Assembly: GCA_033557465.1 (NCBI GenBank)
Contig: CM066031.1
Location: 1,229,251,312 to 1,229,315,311 of the forward strand
From: Ichthyophis bannanicus
Taxonomy: Eukaryota; Chordata; Amphibia; Gymnophiona; Ichthyophiidae
Length of the DNA: 64,000 nucleotides
Direction of reading: 5' to 3'
In this document: positions 1 to 10,183 of the stretch, one piece after another
How positions within the stretch are numbered: position 1 is the first letter of the stretch
Layout: each line of letters opens with the position of its first letter
Translations under genes and position numbers: made by a program
The notes under the pieces: generated by a model
Told to the model about the DNA's origin: nothing
Seen by the model: the letters and a program-made list of their open reading frames with translations, nothing else
Database searches by the model: none

Positions 1-297
1 CAGGTACCTTATTACAAATAGAGCAAGCATTAATACTCAAACATGAAATAGGAATATCTTTCCCAACATTTCTCAATGATAAATCCTTGACTAAGGAAGT
101 TAACTGTCAGGGATTATGTATTCTAAATTCATCACGCATTCTACTTTTCCTGTGTTTAGAAATTAAAACTTCAATTGGAAAAAACAGCATTATATTGTAG
201 TGATGTTCTAAATAATTCACAATCATTATAAACTACCGACTTACTATTAGAGAATGTATCAAGTGTATGATAAGACCTACAATCATCGGTGGAGAAT
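1..297. other. AT-rich flank, no feature recognised
   Basis: AT-rich sequence with no open frame of convincing composition, no RNA gene signature and no repeat that recurs elsewhere in the window. It may be the 5' flank of the L2-clade LINE whose 5' UTR monomers begin at about 298, or a further part of that UTR. Confidence 0.4.
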
Positions 298-460
298 GAG
301 CTTCTCCCCACTCCAGGGACCCTCCAACCAGCACCCAGCAGGACCTTAAATTTCAAAGCACTGGGAAGTGTGGGAAGATCTGCAATCTTTGGCAGAGAGT
401 GAGAGAGTGAGCTCATTCCCATTCCAGAATCTCTCTAACCAGCATCCAGTGGTACTTTAA
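298..460 (+). promoter_or_regulatory. Tandem 5' UTR monomers of L2-clade LINE copy 1
   Basis: Unit 1 (298-408) and the first half of unit 2 (409-460) align base for base around CCCCACTCCAG/CCCATTCCAG and CCAACCAGCACCCAGCAGG/CTAACCAGCATCCAGTGG. The second half of unit 2 resumes at 9657 (AATTTCAAAGCACCGGGAG) after the inserted elements. Tandem 5' monomers act as internal promoters in several LINE families (mouse L1 is the known case). Promoter activity here is an inference. Confidence 0.5.
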
Positions 461-461
461 G
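454..461. repeat. 8-bp target site duplication of hAT copy A (left)
   Basis: ACTTTAAG lies directly before CAGGGCCGGCCC and is repeated exactly at 9535-9542, directly after the element's terminal GGCCGCCCCTG. An 8-bp duplication is the hAT signature. Confidence 0.9.
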
Positions 462-725
462 CAGGGCCGGCCCGTCCATTGAGCAAGAATGTTTTTTGCA
501 CAGGGCCCCGCGTTTCGGGGGGCCCCGCGCAAAGAACATTCTGCTTTTTTTTTCTTAATTAAATTTAAAAAAAAAAAAAAAAAAGGGGAGGAAGTGACGT
601 CATCTCGGAGATGGCTGCCTAATTTTGGAGCTCCCGTTGGGACGGAGTTAAAGCGGCGGAAAAGAGCGGCCAGCCTTTCCCCCCCACAGTGCAGATTGAG
701 TACACAGGGCTGCGGCGATAGCGCG

Positions 726-1756
726 ATGTCGGTCACCAAAAAATTGGCCCGATTCCAGTCTTCTTATGTTGCGAAAGGAGAGCGAACGGGTCGTGAGGGC
801 CCAGAGCACGTGGACTCGGCCGATGAGCTGGAGGATGAGTTGGAGCGTGCAGAGGAGAGTTGTACGCGTGGAGATATCTGGGGCTGGATGCGCTCACTCA
901 AAAGAGACATTGGAGCAATGCGGAGTGAATTGAAAGATACCTTGGGATCTATCAAGGAAGATCTCAGGGGCCTGGGGAATAGGGTCGAGGCCCTGGAGGA
1001 ACAAACGGAGCGGCGAGCTGAAAAGGATATGGAGGTGGAGACCCGTATGCAGCAGATTCAATTGGAGAAGGGCTGCTGAAAGACAAACTCGAAGACCTGG
1101 AGAACCGCTCTAGGCGCAATAACCTAAGAGTGCGGGGTCTTCCTGAGACAGAGGAGTTTGGTGACGCCACAGCAGTGATCAAACGAGTCTGCCACTTTCT
1201 GTTGAAGAGTGGGGATGCTGCAGAGCTGAATGCGGTGGCAGTGGAGCGGGAACATAGGGCCTTGGGGCCAGCTCGCCGGGGCCAGCTGCGGGACATTGTG
1301 GCCTGTTTGAGTTCATATGCAGTGAAAGAGCAGGTGATGAAGGTGGCGGCGTCCCGGAGAACTTTTCAGTGGGAGGGTCAGAAAGTGGAGGTGTTCCACG
1401 ACCTCTCTGCGGCCACTTTACAGAGGAGGCGGGAGATGAAGCCGGTGACTGCCTATTTGCAAGCTGAGCAGAAACGCTACTGGTGGCTGTTCCCATTTGC
1501 CCTACTGTTTGATATTAATGGTCGGAGCTTTCGGGCCCGCTCTGTGGACGAGGCCTGGGCCATCCTGCGCAGGGAGGGGGCCTCCGTGCTCCCGGAGATG
1601 AGCGTTGCCCCAGACCCCGGCGCAGGCAAGGAAAGGAGATCGGTATGGGAAAGAGTGCCTGTGCGGGGCCAGCGCCTGCGGCGGAGACCAGGAGAAGCGG
1701 AGTTGGAGAAGCAGCGGGCTGGACACTCGGGAGGACCTTCCAGTGGGACCGGCTGA
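726..1756 (+). pseudogene. L1-group ORF1 protein, frameshifted
   Basis: RNA-binding, chaperone-like ORF1p needed in trans by L1-type elements. The frame opens at ATG 726 (MSVTKKLARFQ). An acidic region is followed by a coiled-coil stretch (LRGLGNRVEALEEQ, residues about 85-115), then a stop at 1077-1079. The protein continues in the +1 frame from about 1070 with the family hallmark DLENRSRRNNLRVRGLPE, an RRM-like region and a C-terminal domain to 1756. Joined in principle it is about 340 residues, a normal size for ORF1p. The single shift near 1075 is the only clear break. The very short 5' UTR (585-725) contains a GGAGATGGCTGCC motif. Confidence 0.82.
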
Positions 1757-1799
1757 AGGACTTAGTTCATCAAGGTGGACTCTGTAAAGCTTGATTTTG

Positions 1800-2183
1800 T
1801 TCCAGTAGGGACGGTGATGTACTCTGCAGTGGGGGGGGGGGGGGAGGTAGGAGGGAGGTGGAGGAGGGGTGGGTTTCGTTATGGCAGAAGCTGTGGGTGC
1901 GATTTGTGCATTGTATATTACTGACATTGGTGTCTGCTGTTGCAGGGGGGGGAGCCCTGTTCTACTTGGAGGGGGATTGGGATGGGGGGGGGCTGGGAAG
2001 GGGTAAATGGGGAGACGTCTCTGGGAGGGCCACTTCCTTGTTGGTGGTCGGAATGGAGGTCCATACTCAGGGGAGGGTGGGATGGGGGGAGGGGGAAGGA
2101 GGGGGGAGGAGGGGGGGAATGTAGTTCAGTAGCGCTGGGTTGGGGAGGCTTTGGGCTTGGTGGGGGGGGGGTAAGCATGCACC
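1800..2183 (+). repeat. G-rich inter-ORF spacer of L1 copy 1
   Basis: Long G runs (for example 1831-1842 and many runs of 4-10 G up to 2170) separate ORF1 from ORF2. Apparent open frames here, on both strands, are low-complexity artefacts. ORF2 begins at ATG 2184 in the strong context GCACCATGG. Confidence 0.6.
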
Positions 2184-5100
2184 ATGGCAGCGGGATTGAC
2201 AATTGGGAGCCTTAATGTGAGGGGCATGAACTCCCCTCAGAAACGCAGGTTGCTGTGGGGGGAGCTCCGTTCCCGGCAGTGGGGGGTGGTCTTCTTACAG
2301 GAGACCCACTTGCACAGGGTTGATGAACGGCTGCTGCGTTCTACGGCCTACCAAGGCTACTTTGCAGCTGAGGAGGGGGGGGCAGAAAAAACTGGGAGTT
2401 GCTATCCTTGTTGGGTGGGGGGTTCCCTTTACAGTGGACCAGGTGTATCAAAAGGCGGATGGGAGGGCGGTTGTAGTGGTGGGGGACCTGGCGGGGGAAA
2501 GAGTGACTTTGCTTTCCGTATATGGGCCCAATTCGGGGCGGGGGGAATTTTGGAGGGACCTGGGGTCTTGGTTGGGAGGGCGAACCCAAGGAAAGGTGTT
2601 GGTGGGAGGTGATTGCAATGTTGAGTTGGATGATAGGCAGGGGAGATCTGGGGGAGGGGTAGGGGGTAGAAAAGTGTTGAGACAATGTTGAAGGCGTTGG
2701 GGGTGGAAGATCTTTGGTGGATAGCGAATCCCTCGGCTAGGGATTATACCTTCTTTTCGCCGGTCCACGGCTCATATAGTCGCATAGATTTTGTGATGGG
2801 CGACAGTTATTGGAGGGAGCGGATGGAGAGAACCAGTATCGGCCCAGTGACTTGGTCTGACCATGCCCCGGTACAAGTTGTCATGGGCGGCCCAGGGGAC
2901 AGTGGGAGGAGAACGTTTTGGCGGTTAAACGATTACTTGCTGCGGGAGGAGGGAGTGGGGCAGAAAATTCAGAAAGTGATTGAAGATTATTTGGTGATAA
3001 ATGACAACGCTGAAGTATCGACCGGTATTTTATGGGATGGGCTTAAGGCGGTGGTGCGGGGTCACCTGGTTCAGATGGGGGCACGGCGGAAGAGGGAGGA
3101 GGAGGGGCGATTACTCCTAAGTCACTTAACGGAGTTAGAGCGCGCTCATAAGATGAGGGGGGGGGGGAGAAAATTGCAGAGCCAGGTGGAGGAGGTGCGT
3201 AAGCAATTGAATGCTCTCCAATTGGAGAAAATCTCCAGACAGATGGATAGGGTAGGGCAAAGTTATTATGAATTTGACAATAAATCAGGGAGGCTGTTGG
3301 CCAATAAGCTTCGAGCACGACGCCAGAAGCAAACAGTTGTTAAAATTAAGGGCCCCCGGGATACATTGCTTTATAAGGCGGAGGAGATTCGGGAGTCCTT
3401 TAAGGCCTATTATCAGCAGCTATATGCAGCGGACCCCCGGGAGGATGGGGTGGATGTAAAGACTTATTTGGATAATGAGGGGCAGGGGAGCGCCAAGCTC
3501 GGTGACGGGGTGCAGGATGAGCTCGAGGCTGATATCACCCTCGGGGAGGTGCAGGGGGCCATTAGAGCCCTGGTATTGGGGAAGGCCCCCGGCCTCGATG
3601 GGTTTACGGGGTCATTTTATAAAGTGATGGAGGCATCGGTGGCTCCTTTGCTGGTGCGAGTATTCAATGCGGTGTTGAGTGGGGAAGCCTTGCCACCATC
3701 TATGAGTCAAACTGCAATTACGGTGATTCCCAAGCCAGGCCGCGACCCGGCGGTCTGCGGGTCTTACCGCCCTATCTCACTGTCTCCACGAATGCCGGAT
3801 CTGGTCCACCCGGACCAGTCCGGTTTTATTTTGGGAAGGCAACCAGCAGACGGGATTCGGAGGGTGATTCAACTGGGGTGGCATGTGAGACAGGATAAGC
3901 AGCTGGCTATGTTCCTCTCAATTGATGCAGAGAAGGCTTTCGATAGGGTCAGCTTTACTTTTTTGCAGGAGGTGTTGACGTATGTGGGACTGGACCTCGG
4001 TTACGTGCCTGGATACGGGCCCTATACGCAGCACCGGTAGCGGCGGTGAATGTCAATGGAGGTTTCTCTGAATTTTTCCCTTTGGGTCGGGGGACCCGTC
4101 AGGGCTGCCCGCTGTCCCCGCTCCTGTTTGTGCTGGTTATGGAGCCTCTGGCGGCTCGGATACGCTCTAATGGTGACATAATGGAGTGGAGGAGTGGCCT
4201 AGTGGTTGGGGCAAGGTACTTCAGGCCGGAAGGTCGGGGGTTCAAATCCCACTAGAGGACAGCAACCTTGGGCCGGAAGGACTGGGGTTTCTAGTCCCAC
4301 AGGTGCTCCTTGTGGTCCTGGGCAAGCCACTTAACCCTCCATAGCCCATGTTCCCTGTAAAATAGTTCTCTGTGTGCTGTGCTTTCCTGTCTAATCAATG
4401 TGTTATCTCCAAGTTATAATGCCCTGTTCAATGTAATTTCAGTTTGTTCAATGTAAACCGCACTGATGCAGAATAGCGCGGTATATAAGAGAATGTAAAT
4501 AAAAATAAATAAATAAATAAATAATGGGGATAGCGGTTGGGCCCGAGCAGCACAAAATGGTTCTGTTTGCTGATGATGTGCTCTTTGCACTGACTCGCCC
4601 CGTGGTGTCGCTCCCGAACTTGATGAGTGAGCTCCAGAGATATGGGGGCATCTCGGGGTTCAAGGTGAACTGGGATAAAACGGAGGCTATGTCCCTTTCG
4701 CTGGATTCGCGAGTAGTAGATTCTCTGAGGGGCTCCTTCCCCTTTAAGTGGGCACCACGGTCCATCAAGTATTTGGGGGTACAGATCACTGCCTATCCGT
4801 TGGGCCTTCATAAGGCTAACTATCCGAAGCTGTTCCGGGAGTTGCGGAGGCATATGGTGCGGTGGCGGTCGGTGGAGCTTTCCTGGCTGGGAAGAGTGGC
4901 TGTTTTGAAGATGAACCTCCTGCCGCGGCTGCTCTATTTTTTCCAGACTCTTTCCTTGGGGATTCCCTCCGGGGAACTCCGGACGCTGCAGAACCAGATT
5001 TTTGCATTTGTGTGGGGGGGGGGGGGAACTCGCCCGCGAGTGAGCAGACGGGTAATGTATGCGACTAGGGAGGCTGGGGGCCTGGGGGTCCCTGACTTGG

Positions 5101-6263
5101 CTCGTTATTATCGGGCTGCTCAGCTGAGACAGGTCTTTGAGTGGCGAACAGGAGAAGGGTCGAGGAAGAGGTTTCGAGAGATTGAACAGTATTGGGCTGA
5201 GGGGTTTCAGCTACAGCATTTACCTTGGATTTTCGGCAGATTGCCCCCGGGACGATGGAAGGCTAACCCTTTTATGTGGCATCTTACAATACAGTGGCAG
5301 AAGGCCAGACGTCGGTGGCTGTCCCCTGGGATGGAATTCTCGCTACTGTCACCGGTGTGGGCGACGAGTGACTTTGCGCCGGGAAGAGACGGGGTCTTTC
5401 GCCGGTGGGAATGTCAGGGGCTCGATACTTTTGGGAAATTCATCCGGGAGGGGCAGCTGATTCCCTTTTCGGATCTGAGAGTTCGATATCAGTTGAGGGG
5501 TAGCGACTTCTTTCCCTACCTTCAGGTGCGGCATTTTTTGACCCAGCGCCAGATTCGACCCGGTTGGGAGGGCGCCCCGGATACCGGTGACCAGTTATGG
5601 CAGAGTTGGGAAGGGTCACGGGGCCTGATTTCCCGATTGTATCAGGAGCTGGGGGAGGTGGAGGTTGGGAGGTTCCCGCACCAGGTGCAATGGGAGACGG
5701 ATCTGGGTAGGGTGTTGGGGGACCAGGAGTGGCGAAAAGTGCAGGTGGACATTGGCCGCCAGGCACTCTCGGTGGCCATTCGAGAGACATCCTATAAGCT
5801 CCTGTACCGGTGGTACTACACCCCCGAGAGGTTGCATCGGATGTTCCCTGGGTCTTCTGACCAGTGTTGGCGGGGATGTGGTGAGCGGGGGACCTTTGTG
5901 CATGTGTGGTGGACGTGCCCGTTGGTGAGAGGTTACTGGGCCATGGTGGAGGGGCAGCTGGAACTTATTTTCGGGCAGAGGGTGGTGGTGGATATGGGGT
6001 TCAGGCTGCTGGGGATTTGGGGGGATGTGGGACCCCGAGGGTTCGAGCGTCCAGTACGAGCTTGTATTCAGGCGGCCCAGAGTGAGATCGCCAGGGCCTG
6101 GAAGCAAACTCAGTTGCCGGGGTTGGAGGCCTGGAAGCAGCGGCTTCGCCGGATCACATTGATGGAGCAGCTGACAGCCCTCAGGCACCAGACGGCGGGG
6201 AAGTTTCAGGATCAGTGGGCTTTGCTCCGTACTTATCTGAAGGGTGAGGTATGCCCAACCTGA
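2184..6263 (+). pseudogene. L1-group ORF2 endonuclease/reverse transcriptase, disrupted
   Basis: APE-type endonuclease plus reverse transcriptase. Endonuclease motifs: LNVRGMNSPQK (about 2205), LQETHL, VYGPNSG, GGDCNVELD, SRIDFVMGD and the catalytic SDH in WSDHAPVQ (about 2858). Reverse transcriptase motifs: IPKPGRD and SYRPISL, SIDAEKAFDRV, GTRQGCPLSPLLF and the catalytic FADD at 4566-4577. A C-terminal cysteine motif appears as CWRGCGERGTFVHVWWTCP. Breaks: shifts near 2378 (in a G run), 2685 and 4035; a SINE at 4185-4520; and about 20 codons missing after YRPISL compared with the related element at 30.2-36.3 kb. Confidence 0.86.
4185..4520 (+). mobile_element. tRNA-derived SINE with L2-type tail
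   Basis: Short non-coding retroelement inserted into ORF2 of L1 copy 1. Pol III promoter boxes: A box TGGCCTAGTGG at 4195-4205 and B box GGTTCAAATCC at 4239-4249. A partial internal duplication follows (GGCCGGAAGG occurs twice, about 4223 and 4272). The 3' end reads TGTAAACCGCACTGATGCAG, then GCGCGGTATATAA and an AAATA repeat. That end matches the 3' end of the L2-clade LINE at 22560-22635, so L2 machinery probably mobilised it. The flanks ATAATGG at 4178-4184 and 4521-4527 form a target duplication, and the ORF2 reading resumes exactly after it. Confidence 0.85.
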
Positions 6264-6269
6264 GTCTGT

Positions 6270-6545
6270 TATTGCTTAGGGGGGCGGGGAAGGGGGGGTG
6301 GGGGGGATGGGCTGGAGGGAGTTAAAAGGGGGTTGGAGGGGGTAGGATCTGGGGGGAGGGGGAGGAGTTAGAGCTTGGTGGGGTGGGGGGGAAAGGGGAG
6401 GGAGGAGGGGGGGCAGGGGGGTGGGGAGGGGACGGGGAGTGGGGAGGGAGGAGGGGGGGCAGGGGGGTGGGGAGGAGACGGGGAGTGGGGAGGGGAGCGC
6501 TGTAGCCGGGGGGACTGCCCACGGACCTCGAGGGGGTTTCCCTTT
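6270..6545 (+). repeat. G-rich polypurine 3' UTR of L1 copy 1
   Basis: Immediately after the ORF2 stop the plus strand is almost pure G/A with many runs of 3-8 G, including a duplicated block around GGGAGGAGGGGGGGCAGG (about 6395-6480). It has G-quadruplex-forming potential, as does the polypurine tract of mammalian L1 3' UTRs. The similarity is in composition, not alignable sequence. Confidence 0.6.
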
Positions 6546-6725
6546 GGGGGTGGGTTTTGGGATGTGTATGTTAACCCTCCTCGACTATATCTAGGGGTTT
6601 TGATTGTGTTTGCTCCAATGTCTTAGAGGTGCAATGTTAGCGTTATATTTTGGTTTTCTGATGTTTGGGTGTACCGTACATTTGCTTTAGTGTACCTGAT
6701 GTGCTTGTTTGTAATTCAAAACTTT

Positions 6726-6731
6726 AATAAA
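6726..6731 (+). terminator. Polyadenylation signal of L1 copy 1
   Basis: AATAAA, about 12 bases before the terminal A-run (6743-6755) that ends the element. Confidence 0.7.
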
Positions 6732-6764
6732 AAGAAATATTCAAAAAAAAAAAAACCCTGGCCG

Positions 6765-7075
6765 CTGCCACCGCGGGGCTCCCTCTGCCCGGCGGAACTC
6801 TCCCGGCACGGCTGAGCCCCTCTGCGCAGGCTTGCAGATACGCGAAGGGAGAGTGTCTCCCTCTCATCTCTGTTAAGCCCGCAGGGGCTGATGGGAAGCA
6901 GGGGCTGATGGGAAATTTCCCATCTGCCCCTGCGGGCTTAACAGAGACGCGAGGGAGACACTCTACCTTCGCGTATCTGCAAGCCGGCGCAGAGGGGCTC
7001 AGCCGCGTCGGGAGAGTTCAGCCGGGCAGAGGGGGCTCCGCGGGACACTCCATGCCACCGCGGCGGCAGCGGCCA
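6765..7075. repeat. Long GC-rich hairpin of hAT copy A
   Basis: Near-palindrome with its centre near 6905. Left-arm blocks such as CTCTGTTAAGCCCGCAGGGG and GCAGATACGCGAAGG recur inverted on the right as CCCCTGCGGGCTTAACAGAG and CCTTCGCGTATCTGC. The outer parts (CCGCTGCCACCGCGG against CCACCGCGGCGGCAGCGG) also pair. The same hairpin, diverged, is at 50887-51270 in copy B and 62879-63262 in copy C. Confidence 0.85.
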
Positions 7076-7109
7076 GCTTTTTTTCTTTTTTTAAATTGCC
7101 ATGAGCCGA

Positions 7110-8580
7110 TGGGGGGGGGGGTTAAGACTGGCAATGGGCTGGGGGGGGGGTTAAGACTGGCAATGGGCTAGGGTGGATAAGACTGGCAATGGGCTATGGG
7201 AGGGGTTAAGACTGGCAATGGGCTATGGGGGGTGGGGTTAAGACTGACTATGGGGGGGTTAAGACTGGCTATGGGGGGGGGGTTAAGACTGGCAATGGGC
7301 TGTGGGCTGATGGAGGCTGTCTGGAAATGGGGTGATGGGGGGTTAGGACTGGTAATGGGCTATGGGGGGGTTAAGACTGGCAATGGGCGATGGGGGGGGG
7401 TTAAGACTGGCAATGGGCTGTGGGCTTGTGGGGGCTGTCTGTAAATGGGGTGATGGGGGGTTAGGACTGGTAATGGGCTATGGGGGGGGTTAAGACTGGT
7501 AGTGGGCTGATGGGGTGGGGTTAGGACTGGTAATGGGCTATGGGGGGGGTTAAGACTGGTAATGGGCTGTGGGCTGACGGGGTCTGTCTGAAAATGGGAT
7601 GATTGGGGGTTAGGACTGGTAATGGGCTATAGGGGGGGGGTTAGGACTGGTAATGGGCTATGGGGCGGTTAAGACTGGTAGTGGGCTGATGGGGGGGTTA
7701 GGACTGGTAATGGGCTATGGGGGGGTGAGGACTGATAATTGGCTATTGGGGGCTAGTACAGTAAATGTGCTGATGGGTAGGCGATAGGACTATAGGTTCG
7801 CTGATGTGGTTAGGACTGGTAATGGGCTGTGGGCTGATGGGGGGGGGGTTAGGACTGGCAATGGGCTAGGGGGGGGCTGACTGGAAATGGGCTGATGGGG
7901 GGTTAGGACTGGAAGTGGGCTGATGGGGTGTTAGGACTGGTAATGGGTTAAGGGGGGGGCTTAAACTGAAAATGGGGTGATGGGGGTTAGGACTAGAAGT
8001 TGATGGGGGGCTAGGACTGGTAATGGGTTGGGGGGTTGCTATGACTAGAAATGGGCTGAGTGGAAGGGGCGGCTTGAACTGCAAATAGCTGATTGGGAGG
8101 GGGCTTGGAATGGAAATGGGCTGTGAGGGAAGGGAGCTAGGACTGAAAATGGGCTGATGGAACAGCTAGGATAGGACTGGAAATGGGCTGTTGGGGGGAG
8201 CTAAGATTGGAAATGGGCTGTGGTCGGGGCTTGAATTGAAATGGACTCATGGAGGGGCTAGAACTGGAAGTAGGCTCATGGGGGGGATTGGACTGGAATT
8301 GGGCTGAGTGGAGGGGAGCTATGATTTGACATGGGCTGATGGTGGGGCTAGGAAATGACTAGAAATGGGCTGATTGGGGCTAGGATTGGAAATGAGCTGA
8401 TGAAGGGACTTGGACTGGAAATGGATGGGGGAGCTAAGACTGGAAATGGGCTGATGGGGGGCTAGGACTGGAAATGGGCTGATGCAGGGACTAGAAGGGA
8501 ATGGATGCTTGGTGAGACTGGAACTAGAAGGGAGCTGATGTTGGGGGAGGATTAGAATGGGATGGGGCTGGGAGAGTAAA
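7110..8580. repeat. G-rich minisatellite of hAT copy A
   Basis: Tandem array of a variable unit close to GGGGTTAAGACTGGCAATGG plus GCTATGG and a G run, roughly 25-45 bp per unit. It is fairly regular to about 7700 and increasingly degenerate (GGAAATGGGCTGATGGGG) towards 8580. The reverse-complement array occupies 49790-50860 in copy B and 61640-62850 in copy C. Open frames across it are artefacts of the repeat. Confidence 0.88.
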
Positions 8581-9534
8581 ATGGAGAGGGGAAAAATATT
8601 TTGTGTAGGAGGGATGAAAAATCTACAATTAGCCGGGTATTGGGAGAGTAAGTGGGGATTGAGGATGGAGGGGTAAAATTTGTGTGGATGAAATAGGAAT
8701 GAGGAAAGAGCAAAAGGAGAAAGATTAGTATGTTAAAGCAGATGTAGAGAGAGAGAATGGAAAAAAACTAGAAGAGAGAAGAAAGGACAAATGGACAGCA
8801 GATGATGGAGAGTTAGCAGAAAACATGAAGAAACCAGAAGAAAGTGGCTGGACCAATTGCAACTGAAAAAAAATGCACAAAAGGTAGAAAGATATCTCTT
8901 TATTTTGAAATTATTAACTGGAATATGAAAGCTCTGGGAAATGTGCATCATTAACGTCTGCACTTTGTTTGGTACAAGAGGAAATTAATTTATAGTTTTA
9001 TTTCTACAGTGTTGTTGTACATTCCAAGTTTGGCTTTTGGGGTTCCAAGTTTAATTATTGCCTTCCTGTTTCTAAATTGTGATTCCTTGTTTGGTGATGG
9101 TCTATGTTCGGCATGTGTAACTGAGCTGAGGTATTCTGTTTATGTAATTCCTATTTGACGTTGCCACTTGTTCTCTTTCCCCAGTATTCTCTGAAATGTA
9201 TTGGTTTAATATTTGCAGTGTTGCCTTTTGATAGGTAGGGTATGGTGCTTTGTGAGTCCTGGTAATGCTGTCAGGATACGGAGGGTTTTCTATGGGTTCT
9301 AAATGGGCAGCGTTTGTAGTAGTTCCTAATGTGCCTGGCGGTTGGCACTAAATTATAGTAATGTAGAAATCTTTTAGTCTTTCTTTATCCATACACTCAT
9401 TAAGAGACATGTTTACTAAAAGTTAGTGTATGGTAACATTATGCAAATATTTATGCAAATAAGGCCACGTATGCAACTGAGGTCCCGCACCGAGTCTCCG
9501 CACATGGCCCCGCACCCCCCTTGGGCCGCCCCTG
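8581..9534. other. AT-rich segment of hAT copy A to its second terminus
   Basis: Unique-looking internal sequence of the hAT family. It is conserved in inverse orientation at 48815-49780 (copy B) and 60660-61630 (copy C), including TTTATGCAAATAAGG near 9450 and the terminal GGGCCGCCCCTG. No coding potential is evident. Confidence 0.7.
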
Positions 9535-9541
9535 ACTTTAA

Positions 9542-9653
9542 GGGGGGTGTTTACTAAACGGCGGTAGTGGACGCCATGCGATATCAGAGCTGCAGCCCCA
9601 TTGAAATCCGATATCGCATGGAGTCCACTACTGCCGTTTAGTAAACAACCCCC
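9542..9653. mobile_element. Palindromic Harbinger-like MITE
   Basis: 112-bp element made almost wholly of two arms. The left arm is GGGGGGTGTTTACTAAACGG and onward to GCGATATC. The right arm is its inverse, ending CCGTTTAGTAAACAACCCCC. The spacer is about 24 bp. It is flanked by TAA (9539-9541 and 9654-9656). Removing the element with one TAA restores TTTAAATTTCAAAGCAC, which matches the uninterrupted L2 monomer at about 346-361. A TWA (TAA/TTA) 3-bp duplication is the PIF/Harbinger signature. The hAT copy A duplication overlaps its first base, so this MITE was there first. Confidence 0.8.
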
Positions 9654-9689
9654 TAAATTTCAAAGCACCGGGAGGCACACCCATGCCTA

Positions 9690-10104
9690 GCAGGCCCATG
9701 CCTAAGGGCCACGCCACTTCCAATATCACAAACCACAGCTCCATGTGAGTATCCATGGCGCTCTAACCACTGAACCTGCTATATACTGGGCATCTCTAGG
9801 CTTTCTAGTCTTCCAACTACCCCTTGTTCTCGGCCTATTGCTTACCTCCCACGCAGCCTCATACCTGGTTCACACAATCACAGGTCAGCCAGACCTTTCC
9901 ACCGTTCGCACTTTGCTGTACACTAACCCTCACTCTCACCCAACATGCCCGAGCTCTTGGCACACCTTAGCATTCTCATCCTCTACACTCTCTAACTCAC
10001 ACGTTCGCTCTCACCACTCTTTCCCTCATTCCCATCATACACCACTCACACAACAGCAGGCTTCAGCCCCTCTTCCCCAACCCAAGAAACAGAAACCCCT
10101 ATAA
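9690..10104 (+). pseudogene. L2 copy 1 leader ORF (hydrophobic N-terminus)
   Basis: Upstream frame of the L2-clade LINE. It begins near a block reading GPMPKGHA (about 9693-9720), related to GPVPEGL(A/T)RGPFG in copies 3 and 6. From 9781 a hydrophobic run (IYWASLGFLVFQLPLVLGLL) aligns with MY-initiated hydrophobic leaders of the other two full-length copies; here the equivalent start codon reads ATA. A Ser/His/Pro-rich tail ends at 10104. A signal-anchor-like role is an inference. Confidence 0.45.
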
Positions 10105-10183
10105 CCTAATTAACATCCAGCCAGTCCCAATTCATACTATCCCACCCCACCCCAACCACACACCTTCCACTCAACCTCTCAAA

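Larger units (their letters stand above)
585..6755 (+). mobile_element. L1/Tx1-group LINE, copy 1, full length but decayed
   Basis: Two-ORF LINE inserted into the A-run of hAT copy A. Its 5' end (GGGGAGGAAGTGACGTCAT) follows an A-run at 567-584. Its 3' end has AATAAA at 6726-6731 and an A-run to 6755, after which hAT sequence (CCCTGGCCGCTGCC) resumes as in the other hAT copies. ORF1 is at 726-1756, ORF2 at 2184-6263, separated by a very G-rich spacer. A G-rich polypurine 3' UTR follows. A SINE interrupts ORF2 at 4185-4520. Because the insertion is into poly(A), no distinct target duplication can be defined. Several frameshifts make it incompetent. L1 versus Tx1 cannot be settled without a tree. 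Confidence 0.88.
462..9534 (-). mobile_element. Non-autonomous hAT element, copy A (carries an L1 insertion)
   Basis: The termini are CAGGGCCGGCCC at 462 and, read inward from 9534, CAGGGGCGGCCC, a near-perfect terminal inverted repeat. The 8-bp duplication ACTTTAAG is perfect. The same family occurs as copy B (48815-51386) and copy C (60660-63380) in the opposite orientation. Without the L1 at 585-6755 the element is about 2.9 kb. Its order is terminal GC-rich block, A-rich run, long GC-rich hairpin (about 6765-7075), G-rich minisatellite (7110-8580), AT-rich sequence, other terminus. No transposase frame is visible, so it would depend on a hAT transposase elsewhere. It sits in the 5' UTR of an L2-clade LINE, overlapping the first base of a Harbinger-like MITE. 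Confidence 0.88.

Noticed and set aside
1918..2691. Several long frames on both strands
   Set aside because: Low-complexity G- or P-rich shadows of the L1 inter-ORF spacer and ORF2 start.
4191..4270. Possible functional tRNA gene
   Set aside because: A and B boxes are present, but the unit continues into a SINE body with LINE-type tail and target duplication, and a tRNA cloverleaf cannot be completed.
7110..8580. CRISPR-like array
   Set aside because: Units are contiguous and variable without spacers, in a transposon of eukaryotic type.
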